A stretch of 64,000 nucleotides of DNA from Edwardsiella ictaluri ATCC 33202 (GTDB lineage Bacteria > Pseudomonadota > Gammaproteobacteria > Enterobacterales > Enterobacteriaceae), in NCBI RefSeq assembly GCF_000264785.1, contig NZ_AFJI01000041.1, forward strand, positions 1-64,000. The letters run 5' to 3'. Positions 1-8,154 of this stretch are shown here, in pieces. Position 1 is the first letter of the stretch. Each line of letters opens with the position of its first letter. The notes under the pieces are model-generated. The model did no database searches. It was given only the letters and a program-made list of their open reading frames with translations, and was not told the DNA's origin. The translations under genes were made by a program, and so were the position numbers.

Positions 1-8
1 TCATAAAT

Positions 9-34
9 GCCTGGCCATGGGCCGGGCTTTTTTT
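9..34 (+). terminator. Rho-independent terminator of a gene left of the window
   Basis: GCCTGGCC, loop ATG, then GGCCGGGC (one G-T wobble) followed by seven T. It reads on the plus strand and presumably ends a gene that finishes just left of the window. The T-tract runs straight into the left end of an insertion sequence remnant, and six T follow the right end of that remnant, so the element appears to have landed inside this terminator. Confidence 0.7.
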
Positions 35-1325
35 GGTTCATCGCGCTTTACCGGGGAACGCTGCTTTTATCTTCAGGAAGAAGTCGTCGTTGTCCCGGTA
101 TCCATAAGCCATACGCTGTATTACCTTAATTTTATTATTCATCCCTTCGTATTCAGATGATGCTGCGCGCTGGCTATAATCCCGCTTACATACCCTTTCA
201 GCTTGTCAGCGAACTGTTTTGGCACCTTTATGCCGCTTTCCTGTGATTGCCTGTACCATTCACTCCAGCGCTGTCTTGCTTCCTGCTCATCCGGGGCATA
301 CCACAGCTCTTTCTGGGCCGTCCTCATGACATAGACCGTATTTAACGGCCGGTGGGCCTCCAGCAACTCTGACAGCGTTACTTCATGCCCTTCCGGCTGG
401 TTCTCCTGATTGCGCAACAACAGCCAGCGGCTGCGTTTGATGACCTGCCGGGCTTTCGGGTCACTTCGTCACTGGTTCGCTTGGTCGCCCCTCACACGGT
501 CAATGACCTCACGGCCGAACTTCGCCACCACGTGGAACAGATCATAGACCCCCGTGCCTGCGGACAGTGCTCCCTGAACTCCAGATCGAAGGCGGTATTC
601 ATCTCCCTCGCCACCGATTCAATGGCGGCATACCCTTCCGGTCCCAGCCGGGTGAAGAAGGGGCGGAGAACTGCCCGGCTTCGCCCTTCTCCCACCCACA
701 GCACCTGCTGTGTATCGCGGCATCGGCTACCACAGTCGCGTAACGGTGTCCCTTAAATAGGGCGAACTCATCTATCATGAGACGGCGGAGTGAATGTCGT
801 TGCGGTTCGCGACCTTCCCGCTGCATACGCCGGTAATCGATGTTGTTTACAGTATGCCAGTGCAGCCCGATCAGTCTGGCTACGTGCTTAATAGGAAGCA
901 AACGAACCCGCGACTCAACCCAAGTGGCTAACGCGGTGGTATCGCAGGTAGCCAATCGATTTTTTCGGTTGTGATGCCACAGAGCGGACAGCGTAAACGA
1001 CGAACAGGAACATCCAACCAGACCTTCCAGTGAAGTCACTCCCGCACTCTGATACGGCGCAGGGAGGTATCGTGTATCCCGCAGGCCTCCCGGTTACAGC
1101 GTCGACAACAGGCAGGGTGTGAAGGCAGGTGTTCAAGACGAATTAGCAGAGTATCAGGGGCGATTTCAGAGTAGCATATGATGCTGAATCCTTTCCAGAA
1201 AAGCGAAGTCAGGTTAGCATTCATGGTGACGGCAGTTTTGGACGTTTGGGGTGTTTTTTGGCGAAGACAAACCTAAACGTTCTTACTGCCATTTTCTATT
1301 AGTTCACGCTAATCTGCGATGAACC
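35..1325 (-). mobile_element. Degraded ISL3-family insertion sequence
   Basis: The element is bounded by a 10-bp inverted repeat GGTTCATCGC (35-44) and its complement GCGATGAACC (1316-1325), with weaker similarity further inward. It carries one transposase on the minus strand whose translated pieces (zinc-binding N-terminus, helix-turn-helix, DDE core, EGMNNKIK motif) match the ISL3 type. The transposase is broken by several frameshifts, so the copy is dead unless helped in trans. Flanks are seven T on the left and six T on the right, compatible with a target duplication in a homopolymer, though no full 8-bp duplication can be shown. The family assignment is from recognition of the protein. 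Confidence 0.8.
38..1224 (-). pseudogene. ISL3-family transposase, multiply frameshifted
   Basis: Reading from 1224 downward, successive fragments lie in different frames. They are an N-terminus with paired cysteines (HPACCRRC), a segment with LPIKHVARLIGLHWHTV and MIDEFALFKGHRYATVVAD (first catalytic Asp), a segment with LWVGEGRSRAVLRPFF, a segment ending ELWYAPDEQEARQRW, and a C-terminus with EYEGMNNKIKVIQRMAYGYR that carries the catalytic Glu and stops at 38-40 inside the left inverted repeat. Breaks fall near 1037, 707, 550, 420 and 145. Almost the whole ISL3 transposase can be pieced together, so this is decay of a full copy, not a fragment. No functional product is expected. Confidence 0.85.
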
Positions 1326-1341
1326 TTTTTTGCATGCGCAA

Positions 1342-1455
1342 ATCTCTACCAGTAGTGACGAGCCGTAAAAAGCCCATTTACCTTACCGCCGCGCAGTCTT
1401 ATCTTCCTCCGTCCCATCGTGAGCCACGGTGTCGGCGCACCCTATCGGTAGAGAT
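1342..1455. repeat. 114-bp stretch bounded by a 9-bp inverted repeat
   Basis: ATCTCTACC at 1342-1350 is answered by its exact complement GGTAGAGAT at 1447-1455. The sequence between has no open frame worth calling. It lies between the dead insertion sequence and the MITE-like element, so it may be another small mobile remnant, but a 9-bp repeat at this distance can also arise by chance. Confidence 0.3.
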
Positions 1456-1494
1456 ATGAGATGGCAGGAGCACGACGATGGCTACGGGGAGTTT

Positions 1495-1641
1495 TAGAAC
1501 CTATCCCGTTAGGCTATTTGATTTGCCATTTTTTCCCTGGGCCGTGCTCACAATCCTCACGTGCTGCGTCCGCTCCGGTTGTTGCGCGCTGTCCGTGACC
1601 AAACTGGCTGCAACAATATATCCCTTCTGGGATAGGTTCTA
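1495..1641. mobile_element. 147-bp MITE-like element with 13-bp perfect terminal inverted repeats
   Basis: TAGAACCTATCCC at 1495-1507 is matched by its exact complement at 1629-1641. The ends are TA dinucleotides, which fits TA-target insertion of the IS630/Tc1 kind. The interior is non-coding on the plus strand and too short for a transposase. On the minus strand it is read through by the decayed ORF that enters it from the right. Enterobacteria carry several families of short palindrome-ended elements of this size; I cannot name this one with certainty. Confidence 0.6.
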
Positions 1642-1642
1642 A

Positions 1643-1897
1643 GGATAAATGGCGGGAGACGGTAATCTGGTAATATTCATTTGTGGATGCCATTAGTGTG
1701 ATGCTGTATTCCTCTTTACGTCGAAATTATAACATAAGCCTTGCTGTATGGCTTTGATGGGATGATTCTGGTATGCCTCTTTCCATTGCGGGTAAAAAGG
1801 CGTCGGTATTTTTAACGGATTCATAGTGTGGCAGCACTTTATTTTTATCAAAATAGCTGATTTTTACGTTTGTACTGCTGCTCTGCATTTTAACCAT
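1643..1897 (-). pseudogene. Decayed small ORF of unknown function, cut by the MITE-like element
   Basis: From an ATG at 1897 the minus strand encodes 56 residues beginning MVKMQSSSTNVKISYFDKNK, then an in-frame TAA at 1727-1729. The same frame stays open after the stop and continues with FRRKEEYSITLMASTNEYYQ and ITVSRH up to the inverted repeat of the element at 1641. Normal-looking sequence on both sides of the stop suggests an old gene inactivated by a nonsense mutation and a downstream insertion. A GTAGG lies upstream of the ATG at poor spacing. I do not recognise the family. Confidence 0.4.
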
Positions 1898-2342
1898 ATC
1901 GCCTACTTATTATAGGATTTATCCGTAAAAATAACGCATCAGGTATGTTAATCGACGTGCGAGGACATCAGTCGCTGGTCACAGCTTATCTCAGTTCGGG
2001 CTGTACGACGTACCTTCCGCAAAAAGGGGGACGGGCTATTCTCAACTGCCAGATGCATTGGAATTATCTTAATTTATTGCCTAATTCACGCCGCGCTCTG
2101 CTACCCGTACGCACTATTGCGTGCAGATAAGTTAGTCTGTTCTCTATAGAATGTATTCATAAAATAAATTATGTGTGATACATATACACTGTGCATGCAT
2201 GTCGATACTATTTTAACGAGACGGATACAATTGATCTCACGGTGATAACTACACCTATTGAGTTATTAGTGTGAATGTATAAGCTGTCCTGAAATGGTTA
2301 ATATGAATAAAATCGCTTAAAACATAAGGATGGTGTATTTAT
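1898..2342. other. AT-rich intergenic region upstream of the LysR gene
   Basis: This stretch separates the decayed minus-strand ORF from the LysR-type gene. It contains a 61-codon open frame (1945-2130) with no ribosome site and no recognisable protein character, and an AT-rich tract at 2140-2340 that probably carries the promoters. I see no convincing operator or RNA. Confidence 0.5.
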
Positions 2343-3287
2343 ATGGAGCGTTCTAATCACAGTAATTTATTGCATTTAAAGGGGTTCGATCTCAATCTGC
2401 TGACTGTATTTGAGATGGTGTTTTTACACAATAGTGTTAGCCGCGCGGCGGCGGCGATGGGCACCACGCCATCGGCGGTGAGTCAGTCACTGCAAAAGCT
2501 GCGTCAGCACTTTGACGATCCGCTATTTATCCGCGCAGGCAAGGGGATTTCACCAACGGCGCTGGGCGTTTGCCTGCATGATCAGATCGCCCAGGGGCTG
2601 TCGCTGATTGAAAATACCCTCAATGCGACGCTTTCCGCCAAGCAGCGTCGCAAGTTTGTCGTTTTCGCCCCCTGCTGCGTGGCGCTACAGGTGCTGCCCG
2701 CTGCCGTGAGCGCCCTTGAGCGTCTTGGCGTCGGATATGAGCTGCTGCACTACAGTGAGTATGCGGATTATCATCCGCATACCATTGCTGAGCAGCTGCT
2801 GAATTTTCGCAAGGCCGACGTGGTGTTCAGCACGACGCCGGTGACGGCGCATGCGGTGCACTGCCTGCCGTTTGCGAACGAACCACTGGCGCTGGTATGC
2901 CGCGATGGGCATCCGCGCCTCGGGGAGGCGTGCAGCGAGGTTCAACTGAGCGGAGAGCGGTTTGTGATCCTGCAGCGCGCCCATAGCGACGGGGATCGCT
3001 TTGCATTTTTGCACGGTGGTCGGGTGGTACTGCGCTCGGACTCCTTTATCTCGATTCTGGGGGTGGTCAGCCACAGCGATCTGCTGACGGTTTTGCCGCG
3101 GGAGGTCGCACTGCGCTACGGTGCATCCTTTAAACTGCGGGTGGTGGAGACGGCATTTGCGATCCCGCCGATCTCACTCTATCTTACCTATAACAAGCTT
3201 TCCCTGCGCAACCCCGAGTTCCGTAATCTGCTTGACGTGCTGATGGACACCGTCTCCCTGGGGGGCATGGTGCCGCTGACGGCATGA
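2343..3287 (+). CDS. LysR-type transcriptional regulator (YbeF/LeuO-like)
   Basis: A 314-residue protein with the LysR layout. A winged helix-turn-helix lies at about residues 15-75 (FDLNLLTVFEMVFLHNSVSR, then AAAAMGTTPSAVSQSLQKL), followed by a linker helix and a substrate-binding-like domain to the C-terminus. The DLNLLTVFE start of the DNA-binding domain and the C-terminal YNKLSLRNPEF resemble E. coli YbeF and more distantly LeuO. Length is normal for the family and AAGGA precedes the ATG. It stands alone: upstream is mobile-element debris and downstream a terminator, so the neighbourhood gives no hint of its target. LysR proteins often control a divergent neighbour, but the divergent ORF here is decayed. 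Ligand and regulon are unknown. Confidence 0.9.
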   Translation: MERSNHSNLLHLKGFDLNLLTVFEMVFLHNSVSRAAAAMGTTPSAVSQSLQKLRQHFDDPLFIRAGKGISPTALGVCLHDQIAQGLSLIENTLNATLSAKQRRKFVVFAPCCVALQVLPAAVSALERLGVGYELLHYSEYADYHPHTIAEQLLNFRKADVVFSTTPVTAHAVHCLPFANEPLALVCRDGHPRLGEACSEVQLSGERFVILQRAHSDGDRFAFLHGGRVVLRSDSFISILGVVSHSDLLTVLPREVALRYGASFKLRVVETAFAIPPISLYLTYNKLSLRNPEFRNLLDVLMDTVSLGGMVPLTA

Positions 3288-3327
3288 GCCGACACGTTCC
3301 TCTCGCGGTGCCAGCCCGTGATGAGGA

Positions 3328-3350
3328 GCCTGCCCCGCAGGCCTATTTTT
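3328..3350 (+). terminator. Terminator of the LysR-type gene
   Basis: Stem GCCTGC (3328-3333), loop CCC, stem GCAGGC (3337-3342), then CTATTTTTA. It lies 41 bases after the stop codon of the regulator, on the plus strand. Confidence 0.65.
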
Positions 3351-3570
3351 AGCTGAACGGATTCAGTTATTCCTGATTATTTCTGCGTTGTGGGATAAAT
3401 AAGTAATTAGTAGTGAGTGTCTTTTTGATTTGATAAATGTGAAATACTGATGAATATATTTCGTCATGGAGTAAAGAAAATATAATGTTCATCATTCTGG
3501 CGTTGTCTTTAAATGTTTCGATTAAAAATCAGCAGGTTGTGATTGAATTTCCAGGTGATGTTTATTCTTT

Positions 3571-3652
3571 TAAAAAAAGAAAACCAGCCCAAGGGAGATT
3601 GGGCCGGCAAGGAGGTGGTTCCTAGTATTGCTGTTTCGTTATTGCTTTTTGT
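3571..3652 (-). ncRNA. cyaR: CyaR small regulatory RNA
   Basis: The minus strand carries AGGAACCACCTCCTTG, matching the conserved core of E. coli CyaR (RyeE), followed by a terminator hairpin GCCCAA-TCTCCC-TTGGGC and a T-rich tail. The loop sequence TCTCCC is also conserved. It lies just downstream of trhP(yegQ), its position in E. coli. CyaR is an Hfq-binding, CRP-activated sRNA that represses ompX, nadE, luxS and yqaE by pairing through the CCUCC-bearing loop; these targets are known from E. coli. The start is inferred from a TATTAT -10 box at 3659-3664 and may be off by a few bases. Confidence 0.9.
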
Positions 3653-3658
3653 TTGACA

Positions 3659-3691
3659 ATAATAACCATGAAGAGGTTACTTTAGTGTGAT
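3659..3691 (-). promoter_or_regulatory. cyaR promoter with possible CRP site
   Basis: On the minus strand TATTAT (3659-3664) is placed as a -10 box for CyaR. Just upstream, 3676-3691 reads CCCGA-N6-TCACA, that is one perfect and one poor half of the CRP consensus TGTGA-N6-TCACA. E. coli cyaR is CRP-activated, which supports the call. With the start I infer, the site centre lies closer than the usual -41.5, so either the start or the site is slightly misplaced. Confidence 0.5.
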
Positions 3692-3706
3692 CGTCATCGG
3701 GTATTA

Positions 3707-3741
3707 TCAAAAAAATAAAAAAAGCCGGAATGATTCCGGCT
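3707..3741 (-). terminator. Terminator of trhP
   Basis: On the minus strand AGCCGGAAT-CATTCCGGCT forms a stem and is followed by a long T-rich run (3707-3721). It sits 13 bases after the trhP stop and before the cyaR promoter, so the sRNA is a separate transcript. Confidence 0.8.
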
Positions 3742-3753
3742 GAGGGCTGAACA

Positions 3754-5121
3754 TTATTGGACGTGAGGGTTACGGGTGCTGGCGCCCGTAACCTGTAGGT
3801 TACGCATGAGCAGGGCATAGGCCAGATCGATCTCCGCCGGTAGCGGAATATAGACAGTATGTCCGTTGCCCGGCGCGACGTCGGTCGGCTGGCCCTGTCT
3901 GTCGCGCAGATCGTCCAGGGTGAACTGAATATTGCCCTGCGGCGTCATCAGCTCCAGACTGTCACCGCGGGAAAATTTGTTTTTCACCAGCACTTCAGCA
4001 TAGCCATCGCGGCGTTCGCCGCTGAGCTCGCCGACAAACTGCTGGCGCTCGGAGACGGAGTAGCCATAGTCGTAATTCTGCTGATCTTCGTGTACGTGGC
4101 GACGCAGGAAACCCTCGGTATAGCCGCGGTGCGCCAGCGACTCCAGGGTGGTCAGCAGGCTGGGATCGAAATGCTTGCCGGCCACCGCGTCATCGATCGC
4201 TTTTCGGTAAACCTGCGCCGTGCGGGCGCAGTAGTAAAACGACTTGGTGCGCCCCTCAATTTTCAGCGAGTGCACCCCCATCTCCGTTAGACGCCCCACG
4301 TGCTGGATGGCGCGCAGATCTTTTGAATTCATAATGTAGGTGCCGTGCTCGTCCTCAAAGGCGCTCATATACTCGCCTGGACGCATGCTCTCCTCCAGCA
4401 TGAAGACCCGCTCGGTCGGCGCGCCGATGCCCAGGGTGGGTTCCACCTGCTGCACCGGGATCGGCTGGTGCTGATGTACAATATTGCCGACCTCGTCCTC
4501 TTTGCCTTCCTGCACCTTGTATTCCCAGCGGCAGGCGTTGGTGCAGGTGCCCTGGTTGGGATCGCGCTTATTGATATAGCCTGACAGCAGGCAGCGTCCG
4601 GAATAGGCCATGCACAGCGCGCCGTGGACGAACACCTCCAGCTCCATCTGCGGCACCTGTGCGCGGATTTCGGTAATCTCCTCCAGTGACAGCTCGCGCG
4701 ACAGGATCACGCGGGTCAGCCCCATCTGCTGCCAGAATTTTACCGTTGCCCAGTTGACTGCATTAGCCTGTACCGACAGATGAATGTCCATCTGCGGAAA
4801 CGCTTCACGCACCATCGAGATCAGACCAGGGTCGGACATGATCAGGGCATCCGGCCCCATATCGATGACCGGTTTGAGATCGCGCAGAAAGGTTTTCAGC
4901 TTCGCGTTGTGCGGCGCAATATTGACTACCACGTAGAACTTTTTGCCCAGCGTATGGGCTTCCTGAATACCCAGTGCCAGGTTTTCATGGTTGAACTCGT
5001 TGTTGCGTACGCGCAGGCTATAGCGCGGCTGGCCAGCGTAAACCGCGTCAGCGCCATAGGCAAAGGCGTAACGCATGTTTTTCAGCGAACCGGCCGGGGA
5101 CAGTAATTCCGGAGTAAACAT
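3754..5121 (-). CDS. trhP: tRNA 5-hydroxyuridine modification protein TrhP (YegQ), U32 peptidase family
   Basis: A 455-residue protein, close to full-length identity with E. coli YegQ (about 453 residues). Family knowledge: TrhP hydroxylates U34 of certain tRNAs using prephenate, the first step toward cmo5U/mcmo5U. The sequence shows MFTPELLSPAGSLKNMRYAF at the start, the U32 signature FVHGALCMAYSGRCLLSGY in the middle, and a cysteine cluster (TCTNACRWEY) expected to bind an iron-sulfur cluster. An upstream in-frame ATG at 5145 would add eight residues; I chose the ATG at 5121 because it matches the family start. A promoter lies at 5240-5268 and a terminator follows the stop. Order yegP-yegQ-cyaR is as in E. 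coli. Confidence 0.95.
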   Translation of the reverse strand: MFTPELLSPAGSLKNMRYAFAYGADAVYAGQPRYSLRVRNNEFNHENLALGIQEAHTLGKKFYVVVNIAPHNAKLKTFLRDLKPVIDMGPDALIMSDPGLISMVREAFPQMDIHLSVQANAVNWATVKFWQQMGLTRVILSRELSLEEITEIRAQVPQMELEVFVHGALCMAYSGRCLLSGYINKRDPNQGTCTNACRWEYKVQEGKEDEVGNIVHQHQPIPVQQVEPTLGIGAPTERVFMLEESMRPGEYMSAFEDEHGTYIMNSKDLRAIQHVGRLTEMGVHSLKIEGRTKSFYYCARTAQVYRKAIDDAVAGKHFDPSLLTTLESLAHRGYTEGFLRRHVHEDQQNYDYGYSVSERQQFVGELSGERRDGYAEVLVKNKFSRGDSLELMTPQGNIQFTLDDLRDRQGQPTDVAPGNGHTVYIPLPAEIDLAYALLMRNLQVTGASTRNPHVQ

Positions 5122-5239
5122 AGATGGCTCTCTTGTTCTGATCACAGGTCAGGCTGCAGCGCAGGGTATATCTCATCGGACGTGAGCGCTGGCGTCACGT
5201 GCGGTGAGGGGCCCCTAGGGGCTTGCAGTAAAGGCGGGC

Positions 5240-5268
5240 ATTATAGAGAGTTGGTGCGGGCAGTACAA
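5240..5268 (-). promoter_or_regulatory. Candidate sigma-70 promoter for trhP
   Basis: On the minus strand TTGTAC (5263-5268), a 17-base spacer and TATAAT (5240-5245), about 120 bases before the trhP start. The leader also contains the perfect palindrome GCCCCTAGGGGC at 5211-5222, of unknown meaning. Confidence 0.55.
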
Positions 5269-5342
5269 TCAAGGCCCCGTCGGCACGGAGCCTTGTCGAT
5301 GCTGCGCCGCCCCCGGCAGAAAAGCGCTGGCGTGAGCTCCCG

Positions 5343-5684
5343 TCACTGCCCGTGACTCAGATCGCGGATATCGCGGGTCTGGGCATTTTTTTTAACGGAC
5401 TGGATCCCTTTACGGGCGGCGCTTTCGGAACTGTAGTGCTCGCTGTGACCGATCACCTGATGGTTCTTGGCCTTGAGCAAAAAGTAAGGTTGTTCTCCCT
5501 CACCGCACAGCTCATATTGTGTCTCTTCGGCGGCGTTGCTCTGCACGCAGAGAATGCCGTTTTCGACCGAGGCGTGGGAGGCATACATTTCACTGCTGAG
5601 GATCACCTCGCCGTTACTGGCCTTGAGGTTGAAATGAAACCGCCCGTTGAGAGTGCGTTTGATCTCGTAATAGCCCATTGTCAT
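5343..5684 (-). CDS. yegP: YegP family DUF1508 protein
   Basis: A 113-residue protein with two tandem DUF1508 repeats. Each has an aromatic strand, N-G/N-H, a hydrophobic turn and a K/S-rich helix: YEIKRTLNGRFHFNLKASNG in the first and PYFLLKAKNHQVIGHSEHY in the second. The family is small, single-domain and of unknown biochemical function; E. coli YegP has about 110 residues and sits at the same place between baeR and yegQ. The first ATG was kept because GGAG lies six bases before it; a second ATG two codons on is possible. It is transcribed with the same polarity as baeR but 146 bases away, so co-transcription is uncertain. Confidence 0.9.
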   Translation of the reverse strand: MTMGYYEIKRTLNGRFHFNLKASNGEVILSSEMYASHASVENGILCVQSNAAEETQYELCGEGEQPYFLLKAKNHQVIGHSEHYSSESAARKGIQSVKKNAQTRDIRDLSHGQ

Positions 5685-5830
5685 GGGTATCTCCTTGCCT
5701 GTGTTACGATAACGAATCCGCCATCGCCATGTGGCGAATGGCGGATTATGGCGGGATACTGCCCAAGAGTAGTATAGCGTCCATCGGCGTGAGTGCTGAA
5801 ATGGTACGTATCGCCACGGCGGGAGAGGCT

Positions 5831-6562
5831 TCAGGTGATGATGCGGCAGGGGGCCCCCTCCCAGCGGTAACCGACGCCATACACCGAGCGGATGAGTGGC
5901 TCGTCGCCCTCGACAGGCTCAAGCTTGCGCCGCAGATTTTTGATGTGGCTGTCGACGGTGCGATCGGTGACCACCCGGTAGTCGTCATACAGGTGGTTGA
6001 GCAGCTGTTCGCGGGAGAACACGCAGCCCGGCTGGGTTGCCAGGGTCTTCAGCAGACGGAACTCTGCCTGGGTCAGATCCAGTAGCTGCTGGCGGTAGCT
6101 GGCCTGAAAACGGCTTTCGTCGATGAGCAACGGCGTCGGCTCTGACAGGGTATCCTGTAGCATACAGCGGCGCAGAATCGTTTTTACCCGGGCGACCACC
6201 TCGCGCGGGCTATAGGGCTTGCAAATATAGTCATCGGCGCCGATCTCCAGCCCCAGCAGGCGATCTATCTCTTCGATCTTGGCGGTGACCATTACGATCG
6301 GCACCTCAGAGGTGCGTCGGATCTCGCGACATAGCGTCAGGCCGTCGACGCCAGGCAGCATCAGATCCAGCAAAATCAAATTGCAGAGATGCTCCTGCAG
6401 GTAGGGCAGCACCTCATCGCCCCGGCTCAGCCAATGGGGGCGATAACCGGCGGCGATCAGATAGTCGATCAGTAGCTGACCCAGCTTGGGCTCATCTTCA
6501 ACGATCAGGACGCGTGCACCCTGCGGCTCGGGCATCAGCGGGGTGGTGGCAAGCATATTCAT
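5831..6562 (-). CDS. baeR: Envelope stress response regulator BaeR (OmpR family)
   Basis: A 243-residue response regulator. The receiver domain (about residues 17-130) has [18 protein letters not shown], the phosphoacceptor Asp in [10 protein letters not shown], and VTAK and [13 protein letters not shown]. The C-terminal winged-helix DNA-binding domain has [12 protein letters not shown] and [20 protein letters not shown], nearly identical to E. coli BaeR. Phosphorylated by BaeS, BaeR activates efflux and envelope genes (mdtABC, acrD and spy in E. coli) under indole, bile and toxic-metal stress. It lies 96 bases after baeS, unlike the tight overlap in E. coli, but still reads as the end of the mdt-bae operon. 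Candidate BaeR boxes are found upstream of mdtA and acrD in this same window. Confidence 0.96.
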   Translation of the reverse strand: MNMLATTPLMPEPQGARVLIVEDEPKLGQLLIDYLIAAGYRPHWLSRGDEVLPYLQEHLCNLILLDLMLPGVDGLTLCREIRRTSEVPIVMVTAKIEEIDRLLGLEIGADDYICKPYSPREVVARVKTILRRCMLQDTLSEPTPLLIDESRFQASYRQQLLDLTQAEFRLLKTLATQPGCVFSREQLLNHLYDDYRVVTDRTVDSHIKNLRRKLEPVEGDEPLIRSVYGVGYRWEGAPCRIIT

Positions 6563-6658
6563 CGTTCTACTCCCGGTTAGGCATCATCAGGTTAAGGCTT
6601 GAACGGCGCTGGCGCACCGGGCGGGGACATCGCGGCGCCGACGGTGGCCGCACGGCTT

Positions 6659-8032
6659 TTACGGTGGCGCCTCCAGCGGCAGGGTTACGGTCATCGCGAC
6701 GCCACCCAGTGGCGAGTGGCTGGCGCTCAGGCGGCCGCCGTGGGCAGCGACGATATTCTGGCAGATGGACAGCCCGAGCCCCGATCCCCCGCTGGAGCGG
6801 CTGCGTGAGCCCTCCGTGCGGTAAAAGCGCTCAAAGATATGCTGCAGCTGCTCTGTACTGACTCCCGGCGCGCTGTCCTGCCAGCATAGCGTCAGCGTAT
6901 CGCTACTCTTCTGCCCCACGATCTGCAGTTCGCCGCCGCTGTCGGTGTAGCGTAGACTATTTTCCAGCAGGTTGTTAAACATCTGCAGCAGACGGTCGGG
7001 ATCGCCGAACACCCGGGCCTCGTGCGGCAGCCGCAGGGTCAGACGGATCCCTTTGGCGGCCAGCCGATCGCGAAACGCGCCGGCGGCGGCCTGCACCAGA
7101 GCGCTCACCTCGATGGGGCTTTTACGGTAGGCCAGGGCGCCGGCGTCGGAGAGCGACAGCTGGTGCAGATCGTTGACCAGCTTGGTCAGGGTGCTGACCT
7201 CTGCCTGCAGCGAGGTCAGTGAGTCGGGGGTGAGGCGTCGCACCCCATCCTGCAGCGCCTCCAGCTCTCCGCGCAGCACCGCCAGTGGCGTACGCAGTTC
7301 GTGGGAGACGTCGGCCATCAGCGCCCGGCGGATCTGTTCGTTGCGCTCCAGCGTAGTGGCCAGCTGATTGAAGTCCTGCGCCAGTCGACCCAGTTCGTCG
7401 CGGCTGCTGACGTCGACGCGGGTGGCAAAATTACCGGCGGCCAGCTGGTGCATGGCGTCGATTAGCCGTTTGACCGGCGCCAGCATGCCGCGTGATAGCA
7501 GCAGGGTCACTGCCGCCGCCAGCAGGGTCGCCAGGGCGACGATAAACCAGCTGGTGCGGCGCTGCTGGCGATCAAAGTTGATATCGGTATTGCGCGTCAG
7601 GCGTTCGGGCGGGGTCGTCAGCACCCAGCCGACGTCGCGCCCCTGATAGCGTATCGCACTGCGGATACCGTCGTTCGGCAGGCTTCCCTGCGGGCCGACC
7701 AGGCGCCGTCCGTTGGCATCAATGACCCAAAACGGCGTGCGCCAGCCGTGGGGGGGCAGGCTGCCGTGCAGATTGCTGCTCTGTTCGATATCGCGCATGA
7801 TTCTAAAGATCATCCGCTCATTGTGGCGCAAAAAGCTCCAGTTTCCTTCGCGGGCGTACAGGGTCTCCAGTTCGCTGGCCATCAGCTGCACCCGCTGCTC
7901 ATTGCCGTGACGGATATAGTCGATAAAGCCGCGCTCAAAGCTGACGCGCACCCCCCAGTGCATGATGATCAGCACCAGAATGCAGGTGGACAGGATGGCC
8001 AGAAAGAGTTTGGCGGAAATACCCAGTCTCAT
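6659..8032 (-). CDS. baeS: Sensor histidine kinase BaeS
   Basis: A 457-residue inner-membrane kinase. It has an N-terminal membrane helix (about 10-32), a periplasmic loop with the DFD-like segment reduced to RNTDINFDRQQRRTSW, a second helix near 165-185, a HAMP linker (LSRGMLAPVKRLIDAM), HisKA with the phosphorylated His in [14 protein letters not shown], and ATPase motifs NLLENSLRYTD, GVSTEQLQHIFERFYR and GGSGLGLSI. Length is close to E. coli BaeS (467). Its ATG overlaps the TGA of the mdtD remnant by four bases, the same junction that mdtD and baeS make in E. coli, so translation was once coupled to mdtD. Substrate signals are known from E. coli only. Confidence 0.95.
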   Translation of the reverse strand: MRLGISAKLFLAILSTCILVLIIMHWGVRVSFERGFIDYIRHGNEQRVQLMASELETLYAREGNWSFLRHNERMIFRIMRDIEQSSNLHGSLPPHGWRTPFWVIDANGRRLVGPQGSLPNDGIRSAIRYQGRDVGWVLTTPPERLTRNTDINFDRQQRRTSWFIVALATLLAAAVTLLLSRGMLAPVKRLIDAMHQLAAGNFATRVDVSSRDELGRLAQDFNQLATTLERNEQIRRALMADVSHELRTPLAVLRGELEALQDGVRRLTPDSLTSLQAEVSTLTKLVNDLHQLSLSDAGALAYRKSPIEVSALVQAAAGAFRDRLAAKGIRLTLRLPHEARVFGDPDRLLQMFNNLLENSLRYTDSGGELQIVGQKSSDTLTLCWQDSAPGVSTEQLQHIFERFYRTEGSRSRSSGGSGLGLSICQNIVAAHGGRLSASHSPLGGVAMTVTLPLEAPP

Positions 8033-8154
8033 GATTTCTCCTTAGGGGGACATCGGTGGTATCGGCGCCGATGGCCGTTTGCCGCCGGGGCCAAAAGCGG
8101 CGTGGGCCAGGCGATAATAACGGTGGTAACCCGATAGACCAAGATAAAGGCGCG
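8029..8154 (-). pseudogene. C-terminal scar of the MFS transporter gene mdtD
   Basis: In E. coli mdtD lies between mdtC and baeS. Here only 319 bases separate them. The minus-strand frame that ends in an ATGA overlap with baeS encodes about 40 residues (RAFILVYRVTTVIIAWPTPL, then LAPAANGHRRRYHRCPP) that line up with the last transmembrane helix and basic tail of MdtD. Upstream of this, 8155-8351 is GC-rich and resembles no part of the transporter. I infer a deletion of nearly the whole gene that left the tail and the junction with baeS. The short match makes this likely rather than certain. Confidence 0.6.

Noticed and set aside
1945-2130. 61-codon plus-strand ORF in the AT-rich region before the LysR gene
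   Set aside because: No ribosome site, no recognisable protein features; expected by chance.
5211-5222. Perfect palindrome GCCCCTAGGGGC in the trhP leader considered as an operator
   Set aside because: A single 12-bp G+C-rich palindrome with no known regulator; kept only as a note.
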